A DNA stretch of 64,000 nt from Streptomyces sp. NBC_01275. GTDB lineage: Bacteria; Actinomycetota; Actinomycetes; Streptomycetales; Streptomycetaceae. The translations under genes and the position numbers were made by a program. Under the pieces are notes generated by a model. It searched no databases, was not told the origin of the DNA, and saw only the letters and a list, made by a program, of their open reading frames with translations. Below, piece by piece: positions 42,500-50,972 of the stretch. How positions within the stretch are numbered: position 1 is the first letter of the stretch; each line of letters begins with the position of its first letter. The stretch covers positions 372,001 to 436,000 of the forward strand of contig NZ_JAPEOZ010000001.1 in NCBI RefSeq assembly GCF_026340655.1, in the 5' to 3' direction.

Positions 42500-42514
42500 T
42501 TCATAAATAATGAA
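42500..42514. promoter_or_regulatory. AT-rich dyad in divergent GH2 / GH5-like promoter
   Basis: TTCATAAATAATGAA, a 15-nt palindrome with one mismatched pair. It resembles the element at 36415-36430 (TTCA...TGAAT in both). It lies 79 nt before the GH2 start and 67 nt before the GH5-like start, so one regulator may control both. Confidence 0.7.
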
Positions 42515-42580
42515 TTGAGCTAGCGTGGTGACGTCGAGCCGCCGACGGCACCTTTCCGAACACGAACGACGGGTGACCCC

Positions 42581-43873
42581 ATGACCACCGCATCACAGCA
42601 AGCCACTACTCCCGAGACCTCCGACCGACTGGCCATCACCTTGTGGGACTTCAGCTGGTACACCCAGGCCGGACCCGGTGAGCCCTTCGCCGACCTCGAC
42701 CGCGCCTTCGCCGAGACGGTGGACCGGGGCTTCAACACCGTGCGGATCTGCGCCATGCCCTTCCTGCTGTTCTCCGGACGCGTCCCTGCCCCGGAATCCC
42801 TCCAGGTCCGCGGCCTGGGCGAGCAGTTCGGGCAGCGCACCCGCTGGTACGACGTGCGCGGCGGCTACCCGCTGGACGGCCGCCGACGGCTCGCCGAGCT
42901 GTTCGAGGCGGCCGCCCGCCATGACTGCAAGGTGATCGTCTCCTCGTGGGAGTACCAGCAGTCCCCCAGCTTCGCCGACACCGACGCCTGGCACCGCGCC
43001 CTGGCGGCGGTCCCCGGCCCGGACCGCGCCGAGGCAGTGGCCGAAGCCCTCGCCGACCTGCTGGACTTCCTCACCGAGCGCGGACTGGCCGACCACGTCG
43101 CCTACGTCGAAGTACACAACGAGGTCGACAACTGCGACCTGGTACCGGCCGACGGCACCCCCGGCCACTACGCCCGGCTGCGCGGACCCCTCGAACGCGC
43201 CGTGAAACTGCTGCAGGCCCGCCACCCCGCCATCCCCGTCACCTACTCACTGGGCGAGCCCTGGCCCGACGAACTCGACGACCTGCCCGAGCAGGCGCAG
43301 ATCGCCCACTTCCACTTCTACGTCTACGGCGTCCTCGGCGCGCTCTACGAGGCGGTGGGGCTCGGCCACGGCACCGAAGCGGCGCCCGAGACCACCTCCT
43401 GGCCGACCCCCGAACTGGCCGCCATGCTGCGCCCCGACGCACCCGCCTTCGCCGACTACCAGCCGGACGAACCCTGGCGCCTGACCGCCACGGGCATCCC
43501 GCGCGAACTGTTCTACGCGCACGACTGGGTGGACCCCGACCGCTGGGACCTGTGGCTCTACGAGAACTATCCGACGCACCGGCAGGCCATGCGGGACACG
43601 CTGGCCGGGTGGGTCGACTCCGCCGCCGAGTTCGCCCGCCTGCGCGGCATTCCCGCCGTCCTCGGTGAGGGCGTCGTGGGGTACACGCCTCTCCTGACGC
43701 GCTTCGAGGAGGACGCCGTCGGCAAGGACATCGCCGAGTTCGTCGTCGACCGCTGCCTCGCGGCAGGCTTCCAGGGCGTCGTCCTGACCTCCAACGCCGC
43801 TCCGCACCACCCCATGTGGCACACCGACCGGGACTGGATGCGGCGGGTCAACGCCCGTATTACCGCGGGCTGA
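42581..43873 (+). CDS. GH5-like (cellulase-like) TIM-barrel glycosidase
   Basis: 430 residues without signal peptide, so cytoplasmic. Start of barrel LAITLWDFSWYTQAGPGEPF, then VDRGFNTVRICAMPFLLF, KVIVSSWEYQQSP, and the likely acid/base Glu in VAYVEVHNEVDN. HFHFYVYGVLGALYEAVG and the likely nucleophile Glu in AVLGEGVVGY come later. This is the actinobacterial cellulase-like family near GH5/GH2 barrels; the real substrate is unknown. Its divergent arrangement with the GH2 gene and shared AT-rich dyad suggest a common pathway. Confidence 0.8.
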   Translation: MTTASQQATTPETSDRLAITLWDFSWYTQAGPGEPFADLDRAFAETVDRGFNTVRICAMPFLLFSGRVPAPESLQVRGLGEQFGQRTRWYDVRGGYPLDGRRRLAELFEAAARHDCKVIVSSWEYQQSPSFADTDAWHRALAAVPGPDRAEAVAEALADLLDFLTERGLADHVAYVEVHNEVDNCDLVPADGTPGHYARLRGPLERAVKLLQARHPAIPVTYSLGEPWPDELDDLPEQAQIAHFHFYVYGVLGALYEAVGLGHGTEAAPETTSWPTPELAAMLRPDAPAFADYQPDEPWRLTATGIPRELFYAHDWVDPDRWDLWLYENYPTHRQAMRDTLAGWVDSAAEFARLRGIPAVLGEGVVGYTPLLTRFEEDAVGKDIAEFVVDRCLAAGFQGVVLTSNAAPHHPMWHTDRDWMRRVNARITAG

Positions 43874-44444
43874 ACGGCACTCGAAGGCGGCCCGCAGTTC
43901 CTCCTCGCGTCGCTGCTGCGTCGACGGGCTGTGGGCTCCCGTCGAGGTCGAGGACCGGGGTGGCCCCTTTGTACCAGGACTCGATGACGGCGTTGCCCCA
44001 GAAGTCGCGGCGGCGGTCGTCGTGGACGTTCCAGCGGTACGTCTCGTGGCCGGGATCGCCGGTGCAGTAGTCGGAGGTGTAGATCTCCACCCGGTGTGTC
44101 GGCTGGCAGGTTCGCCCGTATGCGCTCCACACCCCCTTCTCCACGTCACTGGGATGGCAGCCTCGCCCGTCGCCAGCAGCAGCCGTTCGTCTCGCGTGAA
44201 CGACTCCAAGAACTCACTGGTCCTGGTCGTCGGGGCCTCCGCCATCCAGGTCAGGAAGGTCGGGCGGGCCATCGGCCGGTCGATCCAGTGAGGGCATGCG
44301 TGCGTTGGTTGCCGGGCCTCTGGGCCAGCCAGGTCCTCCTGGCACAGAGCTCTGGCGTTGCGCACGAATTCGCCGCACCCTGCACTCCTCGGCGGTCCCG
44401 CTCGCCCCGCCGTCGCCGTCCTCCGGATGCAGTAACGTCGAGCC
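43874..44444. other. Rearranged region with gene fragments
   Basis: No intact gene. Minus-strand reading at about 43900-44095 gives YTSDYCTGDPGHETYRW and FWGNAVIESWYKGATPVLDL, which looks like a real but truncated protein I cannot name. 44101-44168 copies the 5' end of the DUF6083 gene. 44343-44389 copies the island's right-edge sequence at 18533-18576. Between them the minus strand reads ACPHWIDRPMARPTFLTWMA, also protein-like. The region appears to be a deleted relative of the 14-18.6 kb island. Confidence 0.6.
44101..44168 (+). pseudogene. Second 5' fragment of a DUF6083-type gene
   Basis: 64 of 68 bases match 14176-14243. The ATG and the first residues MRSTPPSPRHWDGSLA are kept (one amino-acid change), after which the match stops. 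On the minus strand the same four base changes alter three residues, supporting the plus-strand frame. The rest of the gene is absent. Confidence 0.7.
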
Positions 44445-45530
44445 GTGACGGATCAGGCGACCGGAGGCCGCGCGCGACGGCGCGCGAGGGGACCGGACAG
44501 GCCCAGCACCATCCGCGACGTCGCCGCCAAGGCGGGCGTGTCGGTGGCCACGGTCTCCCGGACGCTGGCCGGGAACTACCCGGTCGCCGCCTCCACCCGC
44601 GCCCGGGTCGAGGCGGCGGTGCGGTCCCTGCACTACGTGGTGAACGTGCACGCCAAGGCGCTGTCCGGCGGGGTCGCCGGTCCCGTCGCGCTGGTCCTGC
44701 GGGACATCACCGGCCCCTCCCTCGCCCATGTGGCCGCCGGCGTCGAGCAGGAGGCGGCGACCCGGGGCCGGCTCAGCCTGGTCTGCGCCACCCACGGCGA
44801 CCCGGCCCGCGAGGACGACCTCGTGCAGCTGATGCGGGAACAGCACGCGGCCGCGGTGGTCCTCGTCGGCGGCGCGGAGATCGACGACGCCTATCACGAG
44901 CGCATGGCGGGGTACGCGAAGGCGCTGGACTCTGCGGGCTCCCGGCTGGTGCTGGTGGGCCGCCCGCCGCTGCCCGCCGGTCTGCCCGCCACGGTCGTCG
45001 AATACGACAACCGCGGCGGCGCCTTCCAGGCCTCCGCCCATCTGCTGTCCGCCGGTCACCGCCGCATCCTGTTCCTCGGCGGCGAGTCGGCCCTCAACAC
45101 CGCCGAACAGCGCAGGGCCGGTCACCTGGACGCCTTGCTGGCCCACGGGGCGTCGTACGACGAAGAGTTGGACGTCCCGGGGCCGTACACCCGCACGTCC
45201 GGCTATCTGCGCACGCGGGACGCGCTGCGCGCCGGGCTGACGTTCACGGCCGTCTTCGCCGGCACCGACATGGTGGCCCTCGGCGTGCTGGCGGCGCTGC
45301 GGGAGGCCGGGCTCGGCGTGCCCGAGGACGTGTCGGTCGTCGGCTTCGACGACGTGCCCTTCGCCGCCGACCTGACACCGGCTCTCACGACGGTCCGCGT
45401 GCCGTACGAGGACCTCGGCCGATCCGCCGTACGGCTGGCGCTGGAGCGGGAGGAGCGCGCCTACCAGGACGACCATGTGGTGCTGAGCACGCAGTTGGTG
45501 ATCCGTCGGTCGACGGGTCCGCGACGCTGA
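44445..45530 (+). CDS. LacI family transcriptional regulator
   Basis: 361 residues from GTG 44445. HTH TIRDVAAKAGVSVATVSRTL and hinge VNVHAKALSGGVAG, then the sensor domain (VALVLRDITGPSLAHVAAGV; VSVVGFDDVPFAADLTPALT). No ribosome site is seen close to the GTG (AGTAACGTCGAGCC precedes it), so the mRNA may be leaderless or nearly so. It is convergent with 6-phosphogluconate dehydrogenase (19 nt apart). It could control the sugar operons to the left; no matching operator was identified. Confidence 0.9.
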   Translation: MTDQATGGRARRRARGPDRPSTIRDVAAKAGVSVATVSRTLAGNYPVAASTRARVEAAVRSLHYVVNVHAKALSGGVAGPVALVLRDITGPSLAHVAAGVEQEAATRGRLSLVCATHGDPAREDDLVQLMREQHAAAVVLVGGAEIDDAYHERMAGYAKALDSAGSRLVLVGRPPLPAGLPATVVEYDNRGGAFQASAHLLSAGHRRILFLGGESALNTAEQRRAGHLDALLAHGASYDEELDVPGPYTRTSGYLRTRDALRAGLTFTAVFAGTDMVALGVLAALREAGLGVPEDVSVVGFDDVPFAADLTPALTTVRVPYEDLGRSAVRLALEREERAYQDDHVVLSTQLVIRRSTGPRR

Positions 45531-45549
45531 CCCGCCGACCGCGAACGCG

Positions 45550-46989
45550 TCAGGACGCCGTCTCCGGGCGGCCGGGCTCCGACCAGTGGGTGTGGAAGGC
45601 GCCGGGACGGTCGGTACGCCCGTAGGTGTGCGCCCCGAAGTAGTCGCGCTGGCCCTGGAGGAGGGCGGCGGGCAGCCGGTCGGCGCGCAGGGTGTCGTAG
45701 TGGGCGAGCGCGGCGGAGAAGGCGGGGACGGGGATGCCGCGGCGGGCGGCGGAGGCCACGGTCTCCCGCCAGGGCACCTGCGCGTCGGTGATCTCCATCG
45801 CGAACTCCATCTCGCCGAGCAGGCTGACCAGTTCGGGGTCGGCGGCGTACGCGGCGCGGATGCGGTCGAGGAAGGAGGCGCGGATGATGCAGCCGCCACG
45901 CCAGATCCGGGCGACCGAGCCGAGGTCGATCTTCCAGCCGAATTCGGCCGCCGCGTCCTGGATCATCTTCCAGCCCTGGTCGTAGGCGACGACCTTCGAG
46001 GCGTACAGGGCCTGTTCCACCTGGGCGGTGAAGCGTGCGGCCTCGGTGCGGCTGAGCGGCGGCGTGGTGCCGCCGGGCAGTCCGGCGTAGGCGGCGCGCA
46101 GGTCGCGCTGGCTGGAGGCGGCGCGGGCGAAGGTGGCCTGGGCGATGGCGGTGACCGGGGAGCCCAGGTCCAGGGCGGTCTGCACGGTCCAGCGGCCGGT
46201 GCCCTTCTGGCCGGCCGCGTCCGTCACGATGTCCACGAACGCCTGGCCGGTGGTCGCGTCGGTGTGCGCGAGGACCTCGGCGGTGATCTCGATCAGGTAG
46301 GAGCCCAGGCGCCCCTCGTTCCAGGAGCGGAAGACGTCGGCGATCTCCGCCGGGGTGTAGCCGGCGACCTGGCGCAGCAGGTCGTAGGCCTCGGCGATGA
46401 GCTGCATGTCGGCGTACTCGATGCCGTTGTGCACCATCTTGACGAAGTGTCCGGCGCCGTCGGTGCCGACGTGGGCGGCACAGGACTCGCCGTCGACGTG
46501 CGCGCTGATGGAGTCGAACATCGGGCCGAGGACGTCGTAGGACTCGGTCGAGCCGCCGACCATGATGGACGGGCCGTTGAGGGCGCCCTCCTCGCCGCCG
46601 GAGACGCCGGTGCCGACGAAGTGGATGCCGCGCTCGCGCAGCGCGGCCTCACGGCGGCGGGTGTCGGCGAAGTGCGCGTTGCCACCGTCGATGATCATGT
46701 CGCCGGGCTCCAGGAGCGGGGCGAACTCGTCGATGACGGCGTCGGTGACCGCGCCCGCCTGCACCATGATCATCAGTCGACGGGGGCGTTCGAGCGCGGC
46801 CACGAAGTCCTCGGCCGACTCGGCGGGGACGAACGCGCCCTCGTGGCCGAACTCCTCGACGAGCGCACGGGTGCGGCCGGCGGTGCGGTTGTGGACGGCG
46901 ACGGTGTGGCCGTTGCGGGCGAAGTTGCGCGCGAGGTTGCGGCCCATCACGCCGAGGCCGGTCACGCCGATGGCAGCGGTTGCGTTCAT
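45550..46989 (-). CDS. gnd: 6-phosphogluconate dehydrogenase, decarboxylating
   Basis: 479 residues. N-terminal Rossmann motif IGVTGLGVMGRNLARNFARN with NRT after strand 2 (NADP-type), GNAHFADTRRRE, GTGVSGGEEGALNGPSIMVG (catalytic loop), HFVKMVHNGIEYADMQLIAE (catalytic Lys), GQKGTGRW and the long C-terminal helical tail with RGGCIIR. This is the full-length enzyme of the pentose phosphate pathway, making ribulose 5-phosphate and NADPH. ATG 46989 is used; the upstream extension has no features. The MarR gene lies 110 nt upstream on the same strand. Confidence 0.97.
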   Translation of the reverse strand: MNATAAIGVTGLGVMGRNLARNFARNGHTVAVHNRTAGRTRALVEEFGHEGAFVPAESAEDFVAALERPRRLMIMVQAGAVTDAVIDEFAPLLEPGDMIIDGGNAHFADTRRREAALRERGIHFVGTGVSGGEEGALNGPSIMVGGSTESYDVLGPMFDSISAHVDGESCAAHVGTDGAGHFVKMVHNGIEYADMQLIAEAYDLLRQVAGYTPAEIADVFRSWNEGRLGSYLIEITAEVLAHTDATTGQAFVDIVTDAAGQKGTGRWTVQTALDLGSPVTAIAQATFARAASSQRDLRAAYAGLPGGTTPPLSRTEAARFTAQVEQALYASKVVAYDQGWKMIQDAAAEFGWKIDLGSVARIWRGGCIIRASFLDRIRAAYAADPELVSLLGEMEFAMEITDAQVPWRETVASAARRGIPVPAFSAALAHYDTLRADRLPAALLQGQRDYFGAHTYGRTDRPGAFHTHWSEPGRPETAS

Positions 46990-47099
46990 GAGGTAAGTCC
47001 CTTGGATCGGTGGCGTGCTGGAGGGGCGGGGCGGCCCCCGTACCACCACCAGGTACGGGCCATCGGCCCGATCGTCTCGATCCGGGGCCGGGAACTTCC

Positions 47100-47606
47100 T
47101 CAGCGGCGTCGCCAGGGCAGCACGGTCGGGTCGGACTCGGCGTCCTCGGCCCGGTGCAGGGCCTCGCTGATCGTTTCGCCGATGACCGCCAGCTGGCGCA
47201 CCTGGTCGGGGGTGAGCGCGTCGAACACGGCCCGGCGTACGGCTTCGACGTGGCCGGGGGCGACCTCTTCCAGCACGGCGTGGCCCTCGTCGGTGAGGAC
47301 GGCGAGCTGGCCGCGGCCGTCGGCGGGGTCCTCCCTGCGGTCCACCAGGCCGGCCTCCCGCAGCCGGTTCACCGCGTGGGTGAGCCGGCTACGGGTGATC
47401 TTCAGCCGCTGGGCCAGTTCGGACATCCCGAGGGCTCCGTCGGGGGCCATCGACAGGAAGGCCAGCACGCTGTAGTCGGCGTGCGTCATGCCGGCGTCGC
47501 GCCGTAGCTGCCGGTTGAGGTAGTCGGCGAGCAGGGTGGAGAAGTCGACGTAGGCCAACCAGGCCCGTCGTTCCTCGGCGTTGAGCCAGCGGGGCGTCTT
47601 GGACAT
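47100..47606 (-). CDS. MarR family transcriptional regulator
   Basis: 168 residues from ATG 47606. MarR fold: WLAYVDFSTLLADYLNRQLR, MTHADYSVLAFLSMAPDGAL, recognition helix MSELAQRLKITRSRLTHAVN and wing REDPADGRGQLAVLTDEGHA. A TTGAAG sequence 28-33 nt before the start may be part of the promoter. It is encoded immediately before gnd on the same strand and after the LLM oxidoreductase gene; the target is unknown. Confidence 0.9.
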   Translation of the reverse strand: MSKTPRWLNAEERRAWLAYVDFSTLLADYLNRQLRRDAGMTHADYSVLAFLSMAPDGALGMSELAQRLKITRSRLTHAVNRLREAGLVDRREDPADGRGQLAVLTDEGHAVLEEVAPGHVEAVRRAVFDALTPDQVRQLAVIGETISEALHRAEDAESDPTVLPWRRR

Positions 47607-47710
47607 GAGCACAGATTACCCACGTACCTTATGTTTGGATCTTCAACCACTTGCCCCGCCTTCGCCTCGCCGGGCAGCACGTCACCGGGCCCCCGGACGA
47701 GGGCCTCACC

Positions 47711-48562
47711 CTAGAAGAGGACCTCCGCGAGGCGGTCGATCTGGTCGGGGTCCGGGGCCCAGCAGTAGAGCACGACCTCGTCGGCGCCGATGTCGGTCAG
47801 GGCCGCGACGGCGGCGCGGATGTCCTGCGGTGCGGTGAGCAGACCGTCCGCCATGTAGTCGGCGCGGCCGCTGAACTCGTAGTAGTCGAGGAGGTTGCGC
47901 CGGGCCCGGTCCAGCGTGCCCTGCGGGCCGAGCGCGACGCTGATCTGGGCCAGCAGACGCGGGCGGCCGGGGCGGTCGTACTTCTCCCAGACCTTCTCGA
48001 CGTCCCGGAACAGGCCGGTCAGGTGCTTCGGCGGCAGCGCGGCGCCGAGAAAGCCGTCGCCGAAGCGGCCGACGCGCTCGATCGCGGCCGGCGCGAAGCC
48101 GCCGAACAGCACCTCGGGGCCGCCGGGAGTGGCGGGCGCGGGTCCGATCGGGCCGACGCCCTCGCCGTACGGTTCACCGGCCCAGGTCCGGCGCAGCAGG
48201 GCCATCTGCTCGTCGAGGCGACGGCCCCGGCGGCGGAGGTCGATGCCGGCGGCCAGGCAGTCGTCCTCGCGGCCGCCGACGCCGATGCCGAGCGTGAAGC
48301 GGCCGCCGGACATACGGTCCAGGGTCGCGGTCTGCTTGGCGAGCAGGGCGGTGTTGTGAACGGGCGCGATGAGCACCTCGGTCTGCACGCGGATGCGGGA
48401 GGTGGCGCCGGCGAGCGCCGCGAGGGTGACGAGGGGCTCGGGGTTGTGGAAGACGAGCCGGTCGAGCAGGCCGAGGGTGCTGAACGGGCCGGCGTCGGCA
48501 CGTCGTGCCCAGCTCAGCAGCAGGGCGGGGTCGTCGATGGGCAGACCGAGACCGATCTTCAT
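47711..48562 (-). CDS. LLM-class (F420-dependent) oxidoreductase
   Basis: 283 residues from ATG 48562 with GGAGGA about 9 nt upstream. Luciferase-like TIM barrel: MKIGLGLPIDDPALLLSWAR, RIRVQTEVLIAPVHNTALLA, KQTATLDRMSGGRFTLGIGV and GGRED typify F420-binding members; GGPEVLFGGFAPAAIERVGR follows. It probably reduces or oxidises a small organic compound with coenzyme F420 (actinobacterial cofactor). A small dyad CGCGCA-CTT-TGCGCG (48616-48630) lies in its upstream region. Confidence 0.88.
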   Translation of the reverse strand: MKIGLGLPIDDPALLLSWARRADAGPFSTLGLLDRLVFHNPEPLVTLAALAGATSRIRVQTEVLIAPVHNTALLAKQTATLDRMSGGRFTLGIGVGGREDDCLAAGIDLRRRGRRLDEQMALLRRTWAGEPYGEGVGPIGPAPATPGGPEVLFGGFAPAAIERVGRFGDGFLGAALPPKHLTGLFRDVEKVWEKYDRPGRPRLLAQISVALGPQGTLDRARRNLLDYYEFSGRADYMADGLLTAPQDIRAAVAALTDIGADEVVLYCWAPDPDQIDRLAEVLF

Positions 48563-48758
48563 GGGAACAATCCTCCGGAGGACAGGCTGATGGAACTGCC
48601 GTCCCCTCTGGGCTTCGCGCACTTTGCGCGGGCCTGCTCCCGTTCTACGGCGTTGGTACTGGAGAGCTGTCGTGCCGAGTGCGGCGACCGTAACGCGGCC
48701 GCACGCACCCGGACAAACGCTTTTCCGTCCGCTCTTACGACGAGGTCGGATCAGGAGA

Positions 48759-49079
48759 TCAGGAGATGGCGATGTTGGTGAAGGTCTCCGTGCCGCCGAA
48801 GCTCCTGACGCCGATGGCGAGGGTCTCGCCGGCGGTGGCCACCTTGGCCCAGCCGGTCAACAGGTAGGTGGTGGACGGGGTCAGACCGGTCAGCGCCTGG
48901 TTGGCGCCGCTGCCACTGGCCGCGGTGGTCAGGGCGTAGCTGCCGGTGCGGGCGCCCGCGGCGGACACGGACGACGCACTGCCGCTGGCCTGCGTCCAGG
49001 GGGACAGGGCGCCGGTCTCGAAGCCGCCCTTGGCGAGCATCTGCCAGTGCTCCTCGATGAGGGCGGGGTCCTGGCCGAG
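48759..49079 (-). pseudogene. Orphan fragment: dehydratase-like piece joined to carbohydrate-binding domain
   Basis: A minus-strand frame reads ARLGQDPALIEEHWQMLAKG, close to the DgoD segment GRDPLRIEDHWQVLTKG of this window. It then changes without a break to GGFETGALSPWTQASGSASS and LTGLTPSTTYLLTGWAKVAT, a CBM4/9-like carbohydrate-binding domain, ending at 48759. There is no start region and the frame is closed by a TGA just upstream. It looks like the fusion of two unrelated gene fragments by deletion, both possibly from a lost galactonate/glycosidase locus. The flanking 48563-48758 stretch shows no gene. Confidence 0.62.
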
Positions 49080-49121
49080 GCGCGCTCACCGTCTGAAACC
49101 GCCGTCCGAACCGGCGGAGTC

Positions 49122-49153
49122 CGGCCGTACACGCCCGCAGGCGGGTACGGCCG
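49122..49153 (-). terminator. Hairpin terminator of the mannanase gene
   Basis: Arms 49122-49135 and 49140-49153 form 14 pairs with one mismatch and a CGCA loop, 7 nt beyond the stop of the minus-strand mannanase gene. Confidence 0.75.
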
Positions 49154-49159
49154 ATCCCG

Positions 49160-50857
49160 TCACGCGACGGCGCAGGCCGCGCCGTTGAGGGTGAACGCGG
49201 TCGGTGCGGTGTTGGTCGCGCCCTTGACGCCGATGAAGCCGACGGTCACCGAGCCGCCGGCGGGGATGGTGGAGGTGTACGAGGCGGGGGCCACGCTCAC
49301 CGTGGAGCCGGTCTGGGTGGGGGTCCCGCCCCACATGTTGGCGACGGTCTGGCCGTCGGCGAAGGCGAAGACGAGCTTCCAGCCGGTGACGGCGGCGGTG
49401 CCGGTGTTGCGCAGGGTGATGTCCCCCTGGAAGCCGCCGGGCCACTCGCCCACCACGCGGTAGGCGACGGAGCAGGTGCCGCTGGGCGCGGCGGCGGTGG
49501 TGACGTTCACCGTGGCCGAGCGGGCCGAGCGGTTTCCGGCCGCGTCACGGGCGTAGACGGCGAAGGTGTAGGCGGTGGCGGCGGTGAGGCCGGTCACCGT
49601 CACGGAGTTGGCGGTGGAGGCGGCGACGTTGGTCTCGGCGCTGCCGCTGACGCGGACGACGTCGTAACCGGTGACGCCGACGTTGTCGGTGGCGGCGGTC
49701 CAGGCGAGGGTCGCGGAGGAGGCCGTCACCGCGGAGGCGGTCGGAGTGCCGGGGGCGGTCGGGGCCTGGGTGTCGCCCGGGGCGCCGCCGCCGAAGACCG
49801 TGGCCTCCTTGGCGGTCTGGGCGATGCCGTTGACGCCGTTGAAGATGCGCTGGCCCCAGGAACTGAGCTGGCCGGGGTCGAAGTTGAGCGCCAGGTCGAG
49901 GATCGGGTCGGTGTTGCCGCTCCAGGACCAGGCGAGGTAGCCCAGCTTGAGCTGCTGGGCGGCGGCCATCATGGTGTCCTCGTCCGGGTCGCCCCACTGG
50001 TCGGCGGGACCACCGAACTCCCCTATGAGGAGGGGCAGTTTGGCGTTGACGAAGGCGTTCAGATAGTCGGTGATCTCCGTGGCCGTGTCGAAGACGCTGT
50101 ACATGTGGATCGAGAAGATGAGATTGCCGGTGGTGTCGGCGGCGTACACGGCCTGGGCGTTGGCGCGCATGACGCCCTGCCAGTCCTGGCCCCAGTTGGG
50201 GGCGTCCACCATGATCGTGTGCTCGAAGCCCGCGGCCCGCAGCTTCTTGATCGCGGCGATCGTCGGGGCGGTCCAGCCTTCGGGAGCGGTGTTGCCCCAG
50301 GGCTCGTTGCCGATGTTGATGACGACGTAGTTCTCCTGGCCGGCGAGCACGTCCTTGAGGCCGATCCAGTAGTCGGCCGCCTGGTCGAGCGTGCCGGCCG
50401 CGGTGTCCTCGCCGTAGCCGGTGGTGTCGTGCACCTCCAGTACGCAGATCAGCCGGTTGGCCTTGCACTGGGCGATGACGCCGGCCACGTCCGAGGCGCT
50501 GTTCGCGCTCCAGCGGTGGCCGTCGGCGAGGACGACGCGGACGGCGTTCGCGCCGAACGCCTTGATGTCGGCGAGCGACTGCTGGGTGCGGCCCGGGTAC
50601 CAGGTGTGGGCGTGGTTGACGCCGCGCATGACGAAGTCGTTCCCGTTGCCTTCGACCAGCCGGCCGTCACTGATGTGAAGGCCGGCTGCGGCGAGGGGAG
50701 CGGACGATCGAGGTGCGGACGGCTGGGCCTGCGCGGCGGTGGGGCAGAGCGCGCCGAGGAGCAAGAGCCCGAGGAGGGCCGCGAGCCTGGTCAGCAGGGT
50801 GGCGGGTAAGGGGCGCTTTCTTGTCGTGCCTCGTGTCGTGCTTCTTGTGCTTCTCAC
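49160..50857 (-). CDS. Secreted GH5 endo-beta-mannanase with FN3 and CBM2
   Basis: 565 residues from GTG 50857 (GGAG 6 nt upstream). Signal peptide PATLLTRLAALLGLLLLGAL, cleaved near AQA. The GH5 barrel (about 50-340) opens with VMRGVNHAHTWYPGRTQQSL, typical of subfamily 8 mannanases; acid/base Glu in VINIGNEPWGN, nucleophile Glu in LLIGEFGGPADQWG. An FN3 domain (APTAPGTPTASAVTASSATL to VNVTT) and a C-terminal CBM2 (CSVAYRVVGEWPGGFQGDIT to NGAACAVA, with Trp residues and terminal Cys pair) follow. It should hydrolyse mannan outside the cell. A perfect cel box lies upstream. Confidence 0.93.
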   Translation of the reverse strand: MRSTRSTTRGTTRKRPLPATLLTRLAALLGLLLLGALCPTAAQAQPSAPRSSAPLAAAGLHISDGRLVEGNGNDFVMRGVNHAHTWYPGRTQQSLADIKAFGANAVRVVLADGHRWSANSASDVAGVIAQCKANRLICVLEVHDTTGYGEDTAAGTLDQAADYWIGLKDVLAGQENYVVINIGNEPWGNTAPEGWTAPTIAAIKKLRAAGFEHTIMVDAPNWGQDWQGVMRANAQAVYAADTTGNLIFSIHMYSVFDTATEITDYLNAFVNAKLPLLIGEFGGPADQWGDPDEDTMMAAAQQLKLGYLAWSWSGNTDPILDLALNFDPGQLSSWGQRIFNGVNGIAQTAKEATVFGGGAPGDTQAPTAPGTPTASAVTASSATLAWTAATDNVGVTGYDVVRVSGSAETNVAASTANSVTVTGLTAATAYTFAVYARDAAGNRSARSATVNVTTAAAPSGTCSVAYRVVGEWPGGFQGDITLRNTGTAAVTGWKLVFAFADGQTVANMWGGTPTQTGSTVSVAPASYTSTIPAGGSVTVGFIGVKGATNTAPTAFTLNGAACAVA

Positions 50858-50911
50858 TGCGACTCCAGAAGTGAGGTCAAGAAACTCGGGCGGGAAGGGG
50901 GATGCGCGTTG

Positions 50912-50925
50912 TGGGAGCGCTCCCA
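50912..50925. promoter_or_regulatory. cel box (CebR-type operator)
   Basis: TGGGAGCGCTCCCA, a perfect 14-nt palindrome identical to the CebR operator known from Streptomyces cellulase and cellobiose genes. It lies 55 nt before the mannanase start, so the gene should be repressed by CebR and induced by cello-oligosaccharides. CebR itself is not in the window. Confidence 0.9.
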
Positions 50926-50972
50926 TACAGCCACCAGGTCACGTACACGTCAAGAGAGCTCGCAGATTCGAA

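Noticed and set aside
40298..42523. 741-codon plus-strand frame over the GH2 gene
   Set aside because: Shadow of the minus-strand GH2 gene, which has a Tat signal and both catalytic glutamates.
43247..44365. 372-codon minus-strand frame spanning the 44 kb region
   Set aside because: Its second half overlaps the GH5-like gene antisense; only short pieces near 43.9-44.3 kb look protein-like, so it is treated as rearranged debris.
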